Source of the DNA: Tabrizicola_A sp964393035
Lineage (GTDB): Bacteria; Pseudomonadota; Alphaproteobacteria; Rhodobacterales; Rhodobacteraceae
Direction: 5' to 3'
DNA length: 64,000 nt
Assembly (NCBI GenBank): GCA_964393035.1
Contig: CAYMRX010000005.1
Span: forward strand, 248,001 to 312,000
Every line of letters starts with the position of its first letter. The first letter of the stretch is position 1. Position numbers and translations under genes: made by a program. Positions 7,690 to 16,627 of this stretch are shown here, one piece after another. The notes beneath the pieces are model-generated. The model was not told where the DNA came from. It made no database searches and was given only the letters and a program-made list of their open reading frames with translations.

Positions 7690-9507
7690 ATGTTTAACAT
7701 GGCAACTGAAGAATATGATGCAAGTGCGGCAGCAGGGCTGAAGCTGGAGCGGATGCAGGCCAATCTTGCGAAAATGGAACAGTTGTCGGAACGGCTGGTC
7801 GCGGCACTGGCGCGGCAAAAGCAAAAGGATGTCGCGCTGAACGGGCCTTCCTCCGAAGTCTACATGCAGGCCGCACAAGCCTATCTGGCGGCGATGCTGC
7901 AAAACCCCGGCCGCGTGATCGAACATCAGGTCGGCTATTGGGGCAAGACGCTGAAACACTACATCGAGGCGCAGCAGGCGCTTGCCTCGGGCAAATTCAA
8001 GGCCCCCGCCGACCCCGGCCCCAAGGATCGTCGCTTTGCCAATCCGCTTTGGGACACCCACCCGGCCTTCAATTATCTGAAGCAGCAATATCTCATCAAC
8101 GCCGAGGCCGTGCAGGATGCCTTGGCCGATATGGAGGGGCTGGACACGCCAGAGCGCCGCCGGGTGGAATATTTCACCAAGCAGATCGTCGACATGCTGG
8201 CGCCGACGAATTTCCTTGGCACCAACCCGGACGCTTTGGAAAAGGCGATTGCGACCGATGGCGAAAGTCTGGTCAAGGGGCTGGAAAACCTTGTCGCCGA
8301 TATCGAGGCGCATGATGGCGAGATGCAGGTCACGCTGTCGGACCCCGATGCGTTTCAATTGGGCGAAAACATTGCCACGACGCCCGGTTCGGTGGTGTTC
8401 CGCAACCGGATGCTGGAGTTGATCCAGTACAAGCCGACGACCGAAACCGTCTATGAAACCCCGCTGCTGATTTTTCCGCCATGGATCAACAAGTTCTACG
8501 TCATGGACCTGAAGCCGCAGAATTCGCTGATCAAATGGATTGTCGATCAGGGCTACACGCTGTTTGTGGTGTCCTGGGTCAACCCTGACGCCAGCTACGC
8601 CGATGTCGGCATGGATGATTATATCCGCGAAGGTTACCTCACCGCGATGGCCGAGGTGCGGCGGATTTGCGGGGTGAAACAGATCAACGCGGTCGGCTAT
8701 TGCATCGCGGGCACCACGTTGGGGCTGACGCTGGCCCATCTGCAACGCGCCGGCGATGAGACGGTGAAATCGGCAACCTTCTTTACCACGCTGACCGATT
8801 TTTCCGATCCGGGCGAGGTGGGGGTGTTTCTGGCCGATGATTTCGTCGACGGCATCGAACGGCAATGCGCCCATGATGGCATCTTGTCCCGGCGCTTTAT
8901 GGGCAAGACCTTTTCCTATCTGCGCTCCAATGATCTGATCTACGGCCCGGCAATCAAAGCCTATATGATGGGCGAAGCGCCCCCGGCCTTTGACCTGCTG
9001 TTCTGGAATGGCGATGGCACCAACCTGCCGGGCAAGATGGCGGTGGAATATATCCGCCACCTTTGTCAGGAAGACGGCTTTGCCAAGGGCGCCTTTCCGG
9101 TCTTTGGCAAGCCCGTCAGTCTGGCGGGCGTCAAGGTGCCGCTTTGTGCCATCGCCTGCGAGACGGACCACATCGCCCATTGGCGTGGCAGCTTCAACGG
9201 CGTGAAGCAGATGGGATCGGCCGACAAGACCTTTATCGTCTCGCAATCGGGCCATATCGCGGGGATCATCAATCCGCCCTCCAAGGGCAAGTATGGCCAT
9301 TATACCAATGCTGGCCCGGTTTCCGGCGATCCTGACGATTGGATGAAGGCCGCCACCTTCACCGCAGGCAGCTGGTGGCCGCGGTGGGGGGCTTGGCTGG
9401 ATGAGCGGTCGGGCGCGCAAATTCCGGCGCGGCAGATCGGTGATTCGGGCCACCCGGAGTTGTGCCCGGCACCGGGAAGCTACGTTGTGGCCAAGCCAGC
9501 CGATTGA
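7690..9507 (+). CDS. phaC: Class I polyhydroxyalkanoate synthase
   Basis: A 605-residue class I PHA synthase that polymerises (R)-3-hydroxyacyl-CoA into granule polyester. The catalytic triad is visible: Cys338 in GYCIAGTTLG, Asp493 in ACETDHIAHW and His522 in QSGHIAGIINPP. The alpha/beta hydrolase core (YETPLLIFPPWINKFYVMDL) and the N-terminal helical domain are complete. ATG 7690 and ATG 7699 are both usable; AGGGG at 7682 fits the second at a long spacing and the first at a short one. Granule-associated partners PhaP and PhaR follow on the same strand. The beta-ketothiolase and reductase genes (phaA, phaB) are not in the window. Confidence 0.97.
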   Translation: MFNMATEEYDASAAAGLKLERMQANLAKMEQLSERLVAALARQKQKDVALNGPSSEVYMQAAQAYLAAMLQNPGRVIEHQVGYWGKTLKHYIEAQQALASGKFKAPADPGPKDRRFANPLWDTHPAFNYLKQQYLINAEAVQDALADMEGLDTPERRRVEYFTKQIVDMLAPTNFLGTNPDALEKAIATDGESLVKGLENLVADIEAHDGEMQVTLSDPDAFQLGENIATTPGSVVFRNRMLELIQYKPTTETVYETPLLIFPPWINKFYVMDLKPQNSLIKWIVDQGYTLFVVSWVNPDASYADVGMDDYIREGYLTAMAEVRRICGVKQINAVGYCIAGTTLGLTLAHLQRAGDETVKSATFFTTLTDFSDPGEVGVFLADDFVDGIERQCAHDGILSRRFMGKTFSYLRSNDLIYGPAIKAYMMGEAPPAFDLLFWNGDGTNLPGKMAVEYIRHLCQEDGFAKGAFPVFGKPVSLAGVKVPLCAIACETDHIAHWRGSFNGVKQMGSADKTFIVSQSGHIAGIINPPSKGKYGHYTNAGPVSGDPDDWMKAATFTAGSWWPRWGAWLDERSGAQIPARQIGDSGHPELCPAPGSYVVAKPAD

Positions 9508-9553
9508 ATCTGCGACACTTTCCCGACACGCCGCTGTCATCTTCCGGTTGTTT

Positions 9554-9595
9554 CTGCGCTGCAGAAATTTCACTTGAAATGCTGCGGCGCAGCAT
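9554..9595 (+). promoter_or_regulatory. Two predicted PhaR operators upstream of phaP
   Basis: Two exact CTGC-N3-GCAG palindromes: CTGCGCTGCAG at 9554-9564 (dyad extends to 9551-9567) and CTGCGGCGCAG at 9582-9592 (dyad extends to 9579-9595). Their centres are 28 bp apart. A third dyad of different type, TCCTGCATCAGGA, follows at 9601-9613. The arrangement fits repression of phasin by PhaR until granules titrate the repressor. Confidence 0.75.
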
Positions 9596-9647
9596 GTATA
9601 TCCTGCATCAGGAAACGGGCATCCCCCGGATTGACAGGAGCATTCAA

Positions 9648-10097
9648 ATGACCAAGACCACCGACTTCACCAAAGTCATGCAGGACATGATGGCTTCGTT
9701 CCCGGTTGACGCTTCGGCGTTCCAGAACGCGTTCAAGACCCAAGCCAACTACGGCGAAAAGCTGGCCGCCGTCGCGCTGGCCGCTGCTGAAAAGTCGACC
9801 GAACTGTCGGCCAAATGGGCCAAGGACTCGCTGGCCAAGCTGGCTGACGCTGCCAAGGCCAAGGCTGAGCCCGCCGAATACGGCAAGGCCGCTTCGGATT
9901 TCGCCACTGCCGCGGCTGAAATGGCTGCCGAAAATCTGGCTGCTTTCGCGGAAATCGCCAAGAAAGTGCAGATGGACACCGTGGAACTGATGCTGGCCGC
10001 TGGCAAGAACGCCTCGGACGAAGCCTCGGCTGCCGTGAAAAAAGCGACCGCCGATGTGTCGGCTCAGGTCAAGAAAGCCGCTGCGGCTGCAAAGTAA
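9648..10097 (+). CDS. phaP: Phasin (PHA granule-associated protein)
   Basis: A 149-residue, alanine- and lysine-rich, almost fully helical protein (for example KLAAVALAAAEKSTELSAKW) ending in an AAAAAK tail, typical of phasins that coat PHA granules and limit coalescence. ATG 9648 is chosen because AGGAG lies eight bases upstream. Frames further upstream run through the operator region and are not coding. Codon use is strongly biased (GCC, GCT, AAG), consistent with high expression. It has its own promoter region with two PhaR sites and its own terminator, so it is probably expressed separately from phaC. Confidence 0.95.
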   Translation: MTKTTDFTKVMQDMMASFPVDASAFQNAFKTQANYGEKLAAVALAAAEKSTELSAKWAKDSLAKLADAAKAKAEPAEYGKAASDFATAAAEMAAENLAAFAEIAKKVQMDTVELMLAAGKNASDEASAAVKKATADVSAQVKKAAAAAK

Positions 10098-10139
10098 TCG
10101 GGGCTTTTGCGTCTCCTCCCTGACGCGAAAAGACCAATC

Positions 10140-10172
10140 GGGCGGGCCACTGTGCCCGCCCTTTCTTTTTTT
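10140..10172 (+). terminator. Rho-independent terminator after phaP
   Basis: A perfect 7-bp stem (GGGCGGG 10140-10146, CCCGCCC 10155-10161) with an eight-base loop, followed by a T-rich tract (CTTTCTTTTTTT). It separates phaP from phaR. Confidence 0.85.
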
Positions 10173-10193
10173 CTGCACCTCGCCTAAGCTTCT

Positions 10194-10204
10194 CTGCATA
10201 AGCA
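10194..10204 (+). promoter_or_regulatory. Degenerate PhaR-like half-palindrome upstream of phaR
   Basis: CTGCATAAGCA resembles the PhaR operator but has a four-base spacer and an incomplete right arm. It lies 22 bases before the phaR start. It may be a weaker autoregulatory site; the call is tentative. Confidence 0.35.
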
Positions 10205-10226
10205 TAAGCCCTGGGGAGGGGCGATC

Positions 10227-10784
10227 ATGTCTGATACCGCCAAGCCGCTGCTCATCAAGCGTTACGCCAGCCGGCGTCTCTACAATACCGAAACCTCCGA
10301 CTATGTGACGTTGGAAGACATTGCGGGCTTTGTGCGCGCGGGCCGTGATGTGCAGATCGTCGATCTGAAAACCGGCGATGACCTGACGCGGCAATATCTT
10401 TTGCAAATCGTGGCCGAGCATGAATCCAAGGGCGATTCCGTGCTGCCGACCAATGTGCTGACCGATCTCGTGCGGTCTTATGCGACCAACATGCAAGCGG
10501 TCATGCCGCAGTTTCTGGCCTCCAGCTTTGACATGCTGCGTGAAAGTCAGGCCAAGATGATGGAAAATTTCGCGGGCATCGCCACGCCGATGTCGGGGAT
10601 GCCGGGCTTTGACGCGCTGCGCAAACAGCAAGAAGCCTTCATGAAAACCATGATGGGCGGCATGCCGGGATGGGGCGGTTCCAGCCCCGCGCGCGAGGAG
10701 CCAGAGGCCAAGGACACGCCGCAAGATCTGGCCGAGATCAAGCGCCAGTTGGCAGAGTTGCAGCAGAAACTGTCGAAGCTGTAA
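10227..10784 (+). CDS. phaR: Polyhydroxyalkanoate synthesis repressor
   Basis: A 185-residue PhaR. The DNA-binding N-terminal domain (PLLIKRYASRRLYNTETSDY, then VTLEDIAGFVRAGRDVQIVD) is followed by the PHB-accumulation regulatory region (YLLQIVAEHESKG, LRESQAKMMENFAG) and a C-terminal coiled tail (LAEIKRQLAELQQKLSKL). In related bacteria PhaR represses phaP and itself, and is released by binding nascent PHA. A GGGGAGGGG ribosome-binding site precedes ATG 10227. The operators listed upstream of phaC/phaZ and phaP are its likely targets. It is the last gene of the PHA locus. Confidence 0.96.
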   Translation: MSDTAKPLLIKRYASRRLYNTETSDYVTLEDIAGFVRAGRDVQIVDLKTGDDLTRQYLLQIVAEHESKGDSVLPTNVLTDLVRSYATNMQAVMPQFLASSFDMLRESQAKMMENFAGIATPMSGMPGFDALRKQQEAFMKTMMGGMPGWGGSSPAREEPEAKDTPQDLAEIKRQLAELQQKLSKL

Positions 10785-10791
10785 CGTGCCG

Positions 10792-11739
10792 ATGACCGAA
10801 GGGCAGGGCCGGGTCACCCTTTGGGGAATCGAGGTGTTTCTTGCCGTGACCGAGGAACGCTCGATCACGGCGGCGGCCCGGCGGCTGGGGGTTTCGCCTT
10901 CGGCCATCTCGCAGCAGTTGGCCGGGTTGGAAACCGCGCTGGGCGCGGCTTTGCTGGACCGTTCGGCCCGGCCCTTGGGGCTGACCCCTGCGGGAACCAT
11001 GTTTCGCCGCCATGCCCAGACCATCCTGAACGCCGAAGCCGAGGCGCGCAGCGAATTGGCCATGGCGGATCTGTCGGGCCTGACCACGCTGCGGCTGGGG
11101 CTGATCGAGGATTTCGACGCCGAGGTGACGCCGCTCTTGCTGCAAGGCTTGGCGCGTGATCTCAAAGGCTGCCGCTTTCTGTTGGAAACCGGGGCCAGTC
11201 ACCGGCTTTTGGACCAGTTGGAGGCGCGGGCGCTGGACATGGTGGTGTCGGCCGATCTGGGCAGCGAAGGCGCAGATGATGGCTGGCGCGAGGTGCATCC
11301 CTTGATGGCAGAACCTTTCGTGGCCGTGACCCCCAAAGGCCGCAATCCGGCCGATCTGCCGCTGATCCAATATACCGCACGGCATTTGATGGGCCGCCAG
11401 ATTGCCAGCCATCTGGCCCGGCAGAACCTGAAACTGACCCACCGGTTTGAACTGGACAGCTATCGCGCCATTCTGGCCATGGTATCGGGCGGGGCGGGAT
11501 GGACGATCCTGACGCCCTTGGCCTTGCACCATGCCAGCCGGTTCCGCGAAGGGGTGGATGTCATGCCGCTGCCCTTTGCCCCGCTGGAGCGCAGCCTGTC
11601 GCTTTCGGCCCGCGCAGGCGTGTTGAAGGACATGCCGGCACAGGTGGCCGGGCATCTGCGGCAGTTGATCGCCGCACAGGTGGTTGCCCCGGCTTTGGCC
11701 GAATGGCCGTGGATGGCGGCAGGGTTAAGGGTTTTGTGA
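10792..11739 (+). CDS. LysR-family transcriptional regulator
   Basis: A 315-residue LysR-type regulator. The winged HTH is at the N-terminus (LWGIEVFLAVTEERSITAAA, then RLGVSPSAISQQLAGLE), and the remainder is a periplasmic-binding-protein-like effector domain. It begins seven bases after phaR with no clear ribosome-binding site. The in-frame GTG at 10786 is an alternative start, and read-through from phaR is likely. Its target is not evident: no divergent gene is present, which is unusual for the family. A role in PHA or carbon regulation is only inferred from position. Confidence 0.88.
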   Translation: MTEGQGRVTLWGIEVFLAVTEERSITAAARRLGVSPSAISQQLAGLETALGAALLDRSARPLGLTPAGTMFRRHAQTILNAEAEARSELAMADLSGLTTLRLGLIEDFDAEVTPLLLQGLARDLKGCRFLLETGASHRLLDQLEARALDMVVSADLGSEGADDGWREVHPLMAEPFVAVTPKGRNPADLPLIQYTARHLMGRQIASHLARQNLKLTHRFELDSYRAILAMVSGGAGWTILTPLALHHASRFREGVDVMPLPFAPLERSLSLSARAGVLKDMPAQVAGHLRQLIAAQVVAPALAEWPWMAAGLRVL

Positions 11740-11824
11740 TGCGGGCGCTTCTGGTAAATCCCGCCGGATGCCTTATCTATGATCGGTGCGGGCAGGGTGC
11801 CCCTGCATCCCAAGGACATGCGCC

Positions 11825-12049
11825 ATGAAACTTTGCATCTTTGCCTTTGCCGTTCTTGGTTTCGCGGCCAGTGCTGCGGGCGCGGATGAACAGGTGGTCG
11901 ACGCCGATGGCAACGGCAGCTTTTCCCTGACCGAGGTGCAGCAGGCCTATCCGGCCCTGACAGCCGAAGACTTCGCGGCCGCTGATCTTGATGGTTCTGG
12001 CGCCTTGTCGGCCGAAGAACTGGCCATTGTGATCGCCGCGGCAGGCTGA
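11825..12049 (+). CDS. Small secreted EF-hand protein
   Basis: A 74-residue protein with a signal peptide (residues 1-19, MKLCIFAFAVLGFAASAAG) and two EF-hand calcium loops: DADGNGSFSLTE and DLDGSGALSAEE. Both have acidic or polar residues at positions 1, 3, 5, 9 and 12. The mature protein is essentially an EF-hand pair, so a periplasmic calcium-binding or calcium-sensing role is likely. Such small EF-hand proteins are common in Rhodobacteraceae, but their partners are mostly unknown. The ATG at 11825 is chosen because it begins the signal peptide. Confidence 0.8.
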   Translation: MKLCIFAFAVLGFAASAAGADEQVVDADGNGSFSLTEVQQAYPALTAEDFAAADLDGSGALSAEELAIVIAAAG

Positions 12050-12103
12050 GCTTTTCTTTTCACCATCAAAGGCGTAGGGCCAAGGCAACAAAAGGAGTTT
12101 GCC

Positions 12104-12625
12104 ATGGCCTTGGCCGATCTGATCACCCGCGCAGGCGGGGTCTGCGAGTTTTGCGGCGCATCTGACGCGCTTGATGCGGTCGATGTGCCGCCGGGGGGCG
12201 AGATTTTGCTTTGTCCGCTCTGCCGCGAAGATGAACCGGCCCCGGCGGGGCATTGGCGCGCCTTGGAAGGTGCGGCTTGGTCTGCGGTGCCCGAAGTGCA
12301 ATTGGCGGTCTGGCGCAAGCTGGGCGCCTTGAATGAGGCTTGGGCGACCGAGGCGCGTGAAGGCATGATCCTTGGCGACGCGGCGCAAGCCTGGGCCGAT
12401 CAACCCGCCGCGTTGGAGCATTTCGATTGCCATGGCGCCAAGCTGGCGCAGGGTGACACCGTGGTTCTGGTCAAGGATCTGGTGGTGAAGGGGGCGGGCT
12501 TTACTGCCAAGCGCGGCACGGCGGTGCGGGGCATTTCGCTTGTGGCCGACAATGCCGCCCATATCGAAGGCCGCGTCGAAGGCCAGCGCATCGTGATCCT
12601 GACCGAGTTCGTCAAGAAGAAGTGA
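12104..12625 (+). CDS. PhnA/YjdM-family zinc-ribbon protein
   Basis: A 173-residue protein with an N-terminal zinc ribbon (CEFCGASDAL followed by CPLCRED) and a C-terminal PhnA domain (LAQGDTVVLVKDLVVKG, then FTAKRGTAVRGISL, ending VILTEFVKKK). It matches the YjdM/PhnA family, named historically for alkylphosphonate use but of uncertain biochemical role. Between the two domains is a helical segment found in longer members. AAAGGAG lies just upstream of ATG 12104. No phosphonate genes are nearby, so the historical name should not be read as function. Confidence 0.85.
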   Translation: MALADLITRAGGVCEFCGASDALDAVDVPPGGEILLCPLCREDEPAPAGHWRALEGAAWSAVPEVQLAVWRKLGALNEAWATEAREGMILGDAAQAWADQPAALEHFDCHGAKLAQGDTVVLVKDLVVKGAGFTAKRGTAVRGISLVADNAAHIEGRVEGQRIVILTEFVKKK

Positions 12626-12691
12626 GGCGTATTCAACGCCCGGATTCGTGCTATGTTCAGCCTGTGGCATCTTGGCATGGGAGGGCTGAAG

Positions 12692-12994
12692 ATGACGGCC
12701 ATGAACATCGTGCATATGAAGATAAAGCCCGGTAAGGAAGCCGACTATCTGGCGATTCACCGCGAGTTGAAAACCGACGGAATGCCGGGCTTGCGGAATT
12801 TCTGGCTGGTCGAAACCGGAGAACGCGCCTTTACCGTGGTTGGCGAATGGGACGACATGACGGCTTTGGCCGCGGCGCGCCCCGTCATGATTGCCAACCT
12901 CGACCGGCTGCGGCCCATTCTTGAGAATCTGGGTGGCGATCTGGGGATGACAGACCCGCGATCGGGAACGGTTGCGCTGCGCGCCGGGCCTTAG
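12692..12994 (+). CDS. Antibiotic biosynthesis monooxygenase (ABM) domain protein
   Basis: A 100-residue dimeric alpha/beta-barrel-type protein, seen in NIVHMKIKPGKEADYLAIHR and FTVVGEWDDMTALAAARP. The ABM superfamily includes small cofactor-free monooxygenases and heme-degrading enzymes, but most short members have no known substrate. ATG 12692 is preferred because GGAGGG lies about seven bases upstream; the in-frame ATG at 12653 has no such site. It is followed by a strong terminator shared with the convergent pyc gene. Confidence 0.65.
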   Translation: MTAMNIVHMKIKPGKEADYLAIHRELKTDGMPGLRNFWLVETGERAFTVVGEWDDMTALAAARPVMIANLDRLRPILENLGGDLGMTDPRSGTVALRAGP

Positions 12995-13034
12995 GCACCG
13001 TCTTGGGTGCCTTGGCCCGGTCGGTTCAAAAACA

Positions 13035-13069
13035 AAGGCCCGGGGGGAGGTGGTTCCCCCGGGCCTTTT
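13035..13069. terminator. Bidirectional terminator between ABM gene and pyc
   Basis: A perfect 12-bp stem (13035-13046 with 13056-13067) enclosing a nine-base loop, flanked by A-rich sequence on the left and T on the right. It serves two convergent genes. Confidence 0.88.
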
Positions 13070-13084
13070 CATTCGGTCGGATGG

Positions 13085-16000
13085 TTATTCCAGCTCGATC
13101 AGCAGATCCTTGGCGTCGATCTGGCTGCCTGCATGGACATGAAGCGCCTTGATGGTCGCCTCGCGGTCGGCATGCAGGCCGGTTTCCATCTTCATGGCTT
13201 CGATGGTCAGAAGCATATCGCCCGCCTTGACCTTTTGGCCCACCGTCACCGCCACCGATGCAATCGCGCCCGGCATCGGCGCGCCGATGTGGTTCGGGTT
13301 GCCCTCGGACGCCTTCGGCTTGGCCGCGGTTTTCGCCTTGATCGCCCGGTTCGGCACGCGGATCACGCGCGGCTGGCCGTTCAATTCGAAGAACACCTTC
13401 ACCTCACCATCATCGGTGGTTTCCCCCACCGCTTGCAGGCGGATTTCCAGCGTCTTGCCGGGGTCGATTTCGGCGGTGATCTCCTCGCCCGGCGCCATGC
13501 CGTAAAAGAAGGTCCGGGTCGGCAGCGTGCGGACCGGGCCATATTGGCGGTGGCGCCCCATATAGTCGAGGAAGACCTTGGGATACATCAGATAGCCGTT
13601 CAGATCCTCATCATCGACAATCAGGCCATTGAGGTCATTGGACAATTTGGCGCGAACCGCCTCGATGTCCACCGCCGCCACATCTGCGCCGGGGCGGGTG
13701 GTCAGCGGCGCCTCGCCTTTCAGCACCTTGGCCTGAATGCCCTTTGGCCAGCCGCCATGGGGTTGGCCAAGATTGCCCTTCATCATGTCGACAACCGAAT
13801 CCGGGAAGGCGACATCGACGCCCGGTGCTTCCACCTCGGCGCGGCTCAGGCCCTGTGCCACCATCATCAGCGCCATGTCACCCACGACCTTGGACGAGGG
13901 CGTGACCTTCACGATATCGCCGAACATCTGGTTGGCATCGGCATAGGCCTGCGCCACCTCGGGCCAGCGTTCCTCCAGCCCCAGCGACCGCGCTTGCGCC
14001 TTGAGGTTGGTGAACTGGCCGCCGGGCATTTCGTGCAGGTAAACTTCGGAAGCCGGGGCGGGAATGCCGGATTCGAAGGCGGCATACTGGGCGCGGACAT
14101 GTTCCCAATAGTTGGAAATCTCACGGATGGCGGCAATGTCCAGCCCGGTGTCGCGGTCGGTGTGGCGCAGCGCCTCGACCACGGAACCGATGCAGGGCTG
14201 CGAGGTGCCGCCCGAAAACGCATCCATCGCCGCATCCACCGCATCCACTCCGGCATCGCAGGCCGCAAGGATGGTGGCCGCCGCAGCGCCCGAGGTGTCA
14301 TGCGTGTGGAAATGCACCGGCAGGCCAACCTCGGTGCGGAGCGTCTTCACCAAAATCTTGGCGGCGGCGGGTTTCAACAGGCCCGCCATGTCCTTCAGAC
14401 CCAGGATATGCGCCCCGGCGGCTTTCAGTTCCTGCGCGCGGGCGACGTAGTATTTCAGGTCATATTTGGCGCGGGCCGGATCCAGAATGTCGCCGGTATA
14501 GCACACCGTGCCTTCGCAGACCTTGTTCGCTTCCAGCACCGCATCCATGGCGACGCGCATGTTTTCAACCCAGTTCAGGCTGTCAAACACCCGGAACACA
14601 TCCACCCCGGTTTCCGCCGCACGGGCGACAAAGCCGCGCACCACATTGTCGGGATAGGTGGTGTAGCCGACGCCATTGGCGCCGCGCAGCAGCATCTGGG
14701 TCATCAGGTTCGGCATGGCCGCGCGCAGGTCGCGCAGGCGCTGCCAAGGGCATTCCTGCAAGAAGCGATAGGCGACGTCAAACGTGGCCCCCCCCCAACA
14801 TTCCACCGAGAAAAGCTGCGGCAGATGGGCGGCATAGGCGGGCGCCACCTTGATCATGTCAATCGAGCGCATCCGCGTGGCCAAAAGCGACTGGTGGCCA
14901 TCGCGCATGGTGGTGTCGGTCAACAGCACCTTTTTCTGGGCGCGCATCCAGTCGGCAACGGCCTGCGGGCCTTTTTGTTCCAACAAGTTGCGCGTGCCCA
15001 TCGCGGGTTCAACGCGCGGGGCAGGGGCCTTCGGCGCTTTCACCTCGGCCGGGGGCTTGGCGCGGCCTGCGGTTTCGGGATGCCCGTTCACCGTGATGTC
15101 GGCGATATAGGTCAGGATCTTTGTCGCGCGGTCGCGGCGCTTTTTGAAGGCAAAAAGGCCGGGCGTGGTGTCGATGAATTTGGTGGTGTAGCTTTGGTCA
15201 AGGAAGGTCGGGTGCTTCAGAAGGTTGATGACAAACTCGATGTTCGTCGCCACACCACGGATGCGGAATTCGCGCAGCGCCCGATCCATGCGGGCGATGG
15301 CCTTTTCCGGGGTCTGGGCATGGGCGGTGACCTTCACGAGCAAGCTGTCGTAATAGCGGGTGATGACGCCGCCCGCGTAAGCCGTGCCGCCATCCAGACG
15401 GATGCCGTTGCCGGTGGCCGAGCGATAGGCGGTCAGCCGGCCATAATCCGGGATGAAGTTGTTCAGCGGGTCTTCGGTGGTGACGCGGCACTGCACGGCG
15501 TGACCGTTCAGCTTCACATCGGCCTGAGAGGCAACCCCGGTCGCCTGCGGCAGCGTCTTGCCTTCTTCGATCAGGATCTGGGCCTGAACGATGTCGATGC
15601 CGGTGACTTCCTCGGTGACGGTATGTTCGACCTGAACCCGGGGGTTCACCTCGATGAAGTAGAACTTCTCGTCGTCCATATCCATCAGGAATTCGACGGT
15701 GCCAGCACATTCATAATTCACATGGGCGCAGATTTTGCGGGCCATTTCACAGACTTCGGCACGCTGCGCCTCGGACAGATAGGGGGCGGGCGCGCGCTCA
15801 ACAACCTTTTGGTTGCGCCGCTGCACGGTGCAGTCGCGCTCCCACAGGTGCCAGACATTGCCGGCCTTGTCGCCAAGGATCTGCACCTCCACATGGCGGG
15901 CGCGGGTGATCATCTTTTCGAGATAGCCCTCGCCATTGCCAAAGGCGGCCTCGGCCTCGCGGCGGCCCTCGCGGACCTTCAGCTCCAGCTCGTCTTCGGC

Positions 16001-16525
16001 CAGAATCGGCCGCATCCCACGACCGCCGCCACCCCACGAGGCTTTCAGCATCAGCGGATAGCCAACTTCCTTGGCCTGTTTCTTGATGGCCGCCATGTCA
16101 TCGCCCAGGACCTCGGTCGCCGGGATCACCGGCACGCCGGCCTCGATCGCCACGCGGCGGGCCGAGGCTTTGTCGCCAAGGGCGCGCATGGTTTCGGCAC
16201 GCGGGCCGATAAAGGTGATGCCCGCCTGATCGCAAGCCTCGACGAAATCGGGGTTTTCCGACAGAAGACCATAGCCGGGATGGATCGCATCCGCGCCCGC
16301 CATCTTGGCCACGCGGATGATTTCCGGGATCGACAGATAGGCGCCCACCGGCGACAGGCCCTCGCCGATCAGATAGGCCTCATCGGCCTTGAAGCGGTGG
16401 AGCGAGAGTTTGTCTTCCTCGGCATAGACCGCGACGGTTTTCTTGCCCATCTCGTTGGCGGCGCGCATGACGCGAATGGCGATCTCGCCGCGGTTTGCGA
16501 CGAGGATTTTCGTGAATTCGGGCAT
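13085..16525 (-). CDS. pyc: Pyruvate carboxylase
   Basis: A 1146-residue single-chain pyruvate carboxylase, the biotin enzyme that makes oxaloacetate from pyruvate, bicarbonate and ATP. In order it has the biotin carboxylase domain (starting FTKILVANRGEIAIRVMRAA; ATP-grasp glycine loop KASWGGGGRGMR), the carboxyltransferase TIM barrel (TDTTMRDGHQSLLATRMRS; metal-site HFHTHDTSG), the PC tetramerisation domain and a C-terminal biotinyl domain (IEAMKMETGLHA, with biotin on the central Lys). The start at 16525 is preferred because GGAGAG lies upstream and the sequence begins at the family's usual residue. It is monocistronic with a terminator downstream. Confidence 0.98.
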   Translation of the reverse strand: MPEFTKILVANRGEIAIRVMRAANEMGKKTVAVYAEEDKLSLHRFKADEAYLIGEGLSPVGAYLSIPEIIRVAKMAGADAIHPGYGLLSENPDFVEACDQAGITFIGPRAETMRALGDKASARRVAIEAGVPVIPATEVLGDDMAAIKKQAKEVGYPLMLKASWGGGGRGMRPILAEDELELKVREGRREAEAAFGNGEGYLEKMITRARHVEVQILGDKAGNVWHLWERDCTVQRRNQKVVERAPAPYLSEAQRAEVCEMARKICAHVNYECAGTVEFLMDMDDEKFYFIEVNPRVQVEHTVTEEVTGIDIVQAQILIEEGKTLPQATGVASQADVKLNGHAVQCRVTTEDPLNNFIPDYGRLTAYRSATGNGIRLDGGTAYAGGVITRYYDSLLVKVTAHAQTPEKAIARMDRALREFRIRGVATNIEFVINLLKHPTFLDQSYTTKFIDTTPGLFAFKKRRDRATKILTYIADITVNGHPETAGRAKPPAEVKAPKAPAPRVEPAMGTRNLLEQKGPQAVADWMRAQKKVLLTDTTMRDGHQSLLATRMRSIDMIKVAPAYAAHLPQLFSVECWGGATFDVAYRFLQECPWQRLRDLRAAMPNLMTQMLLRGANGVGYTTYPDNVVRGFVARAAETGVDVFRVFDSLNWVENMRVAMDAVLEANKVCEGTVCYTGDILDPARAKYDLKYYVARAQELKAAGAHILGLKDMAGLLKPAAAKILVKTLRTEVGLPVHFHTHDTSGAAAATILAACDAGVDAVDAAMDAFSGGTSQPCIGSVVEALRHTDRDTGLDIAAIREISNYWEHVRAQYAAFESGIPAPASEVYLHEMPGGQFTNLKAQARSLGLEERWPEVAQAYADANQMFGDIVKVTPSSKVVGDMALMMVAQGLSRAEVEAPGVDVAFPDSVVDMMKGNLGQPHGGWPKGIQAKVLKGEAPLTTRPGADVAAVDIEAVRAKLSNDLNGLIVDDEDLNGYLMYPKVFLDYMGRHRQYGPVRTLPTRTFFYGMAPGEEITAEIDPGKTLEIRLQAVGETTDDGEVKVFFELNGQPRVIRVPNRAIKAKTAAKPKASEGNPNHIGAPMPGAIASVAVTVGQKVKAGDMLLTIEAMKMETGLHADREATIKALHVHAGSQIDAKDLLIELE

Positions 16526-16627
16526 GGGCGCTCTCCGGTTGCGGGGGTGCAATCGCGGCGCAGATTAGGGACGCTGCAACGCAGCACAAGGGCAGAAAAC
16601 GACGCCCTGCAAATTTTTGCGAAATAT

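Noticed and set aside
7588..9573. A 661-codon minus-strand frame opposite phaC.
   Set aside because: Overlaps the phaC gene and the phaZ start region; no protein signature.
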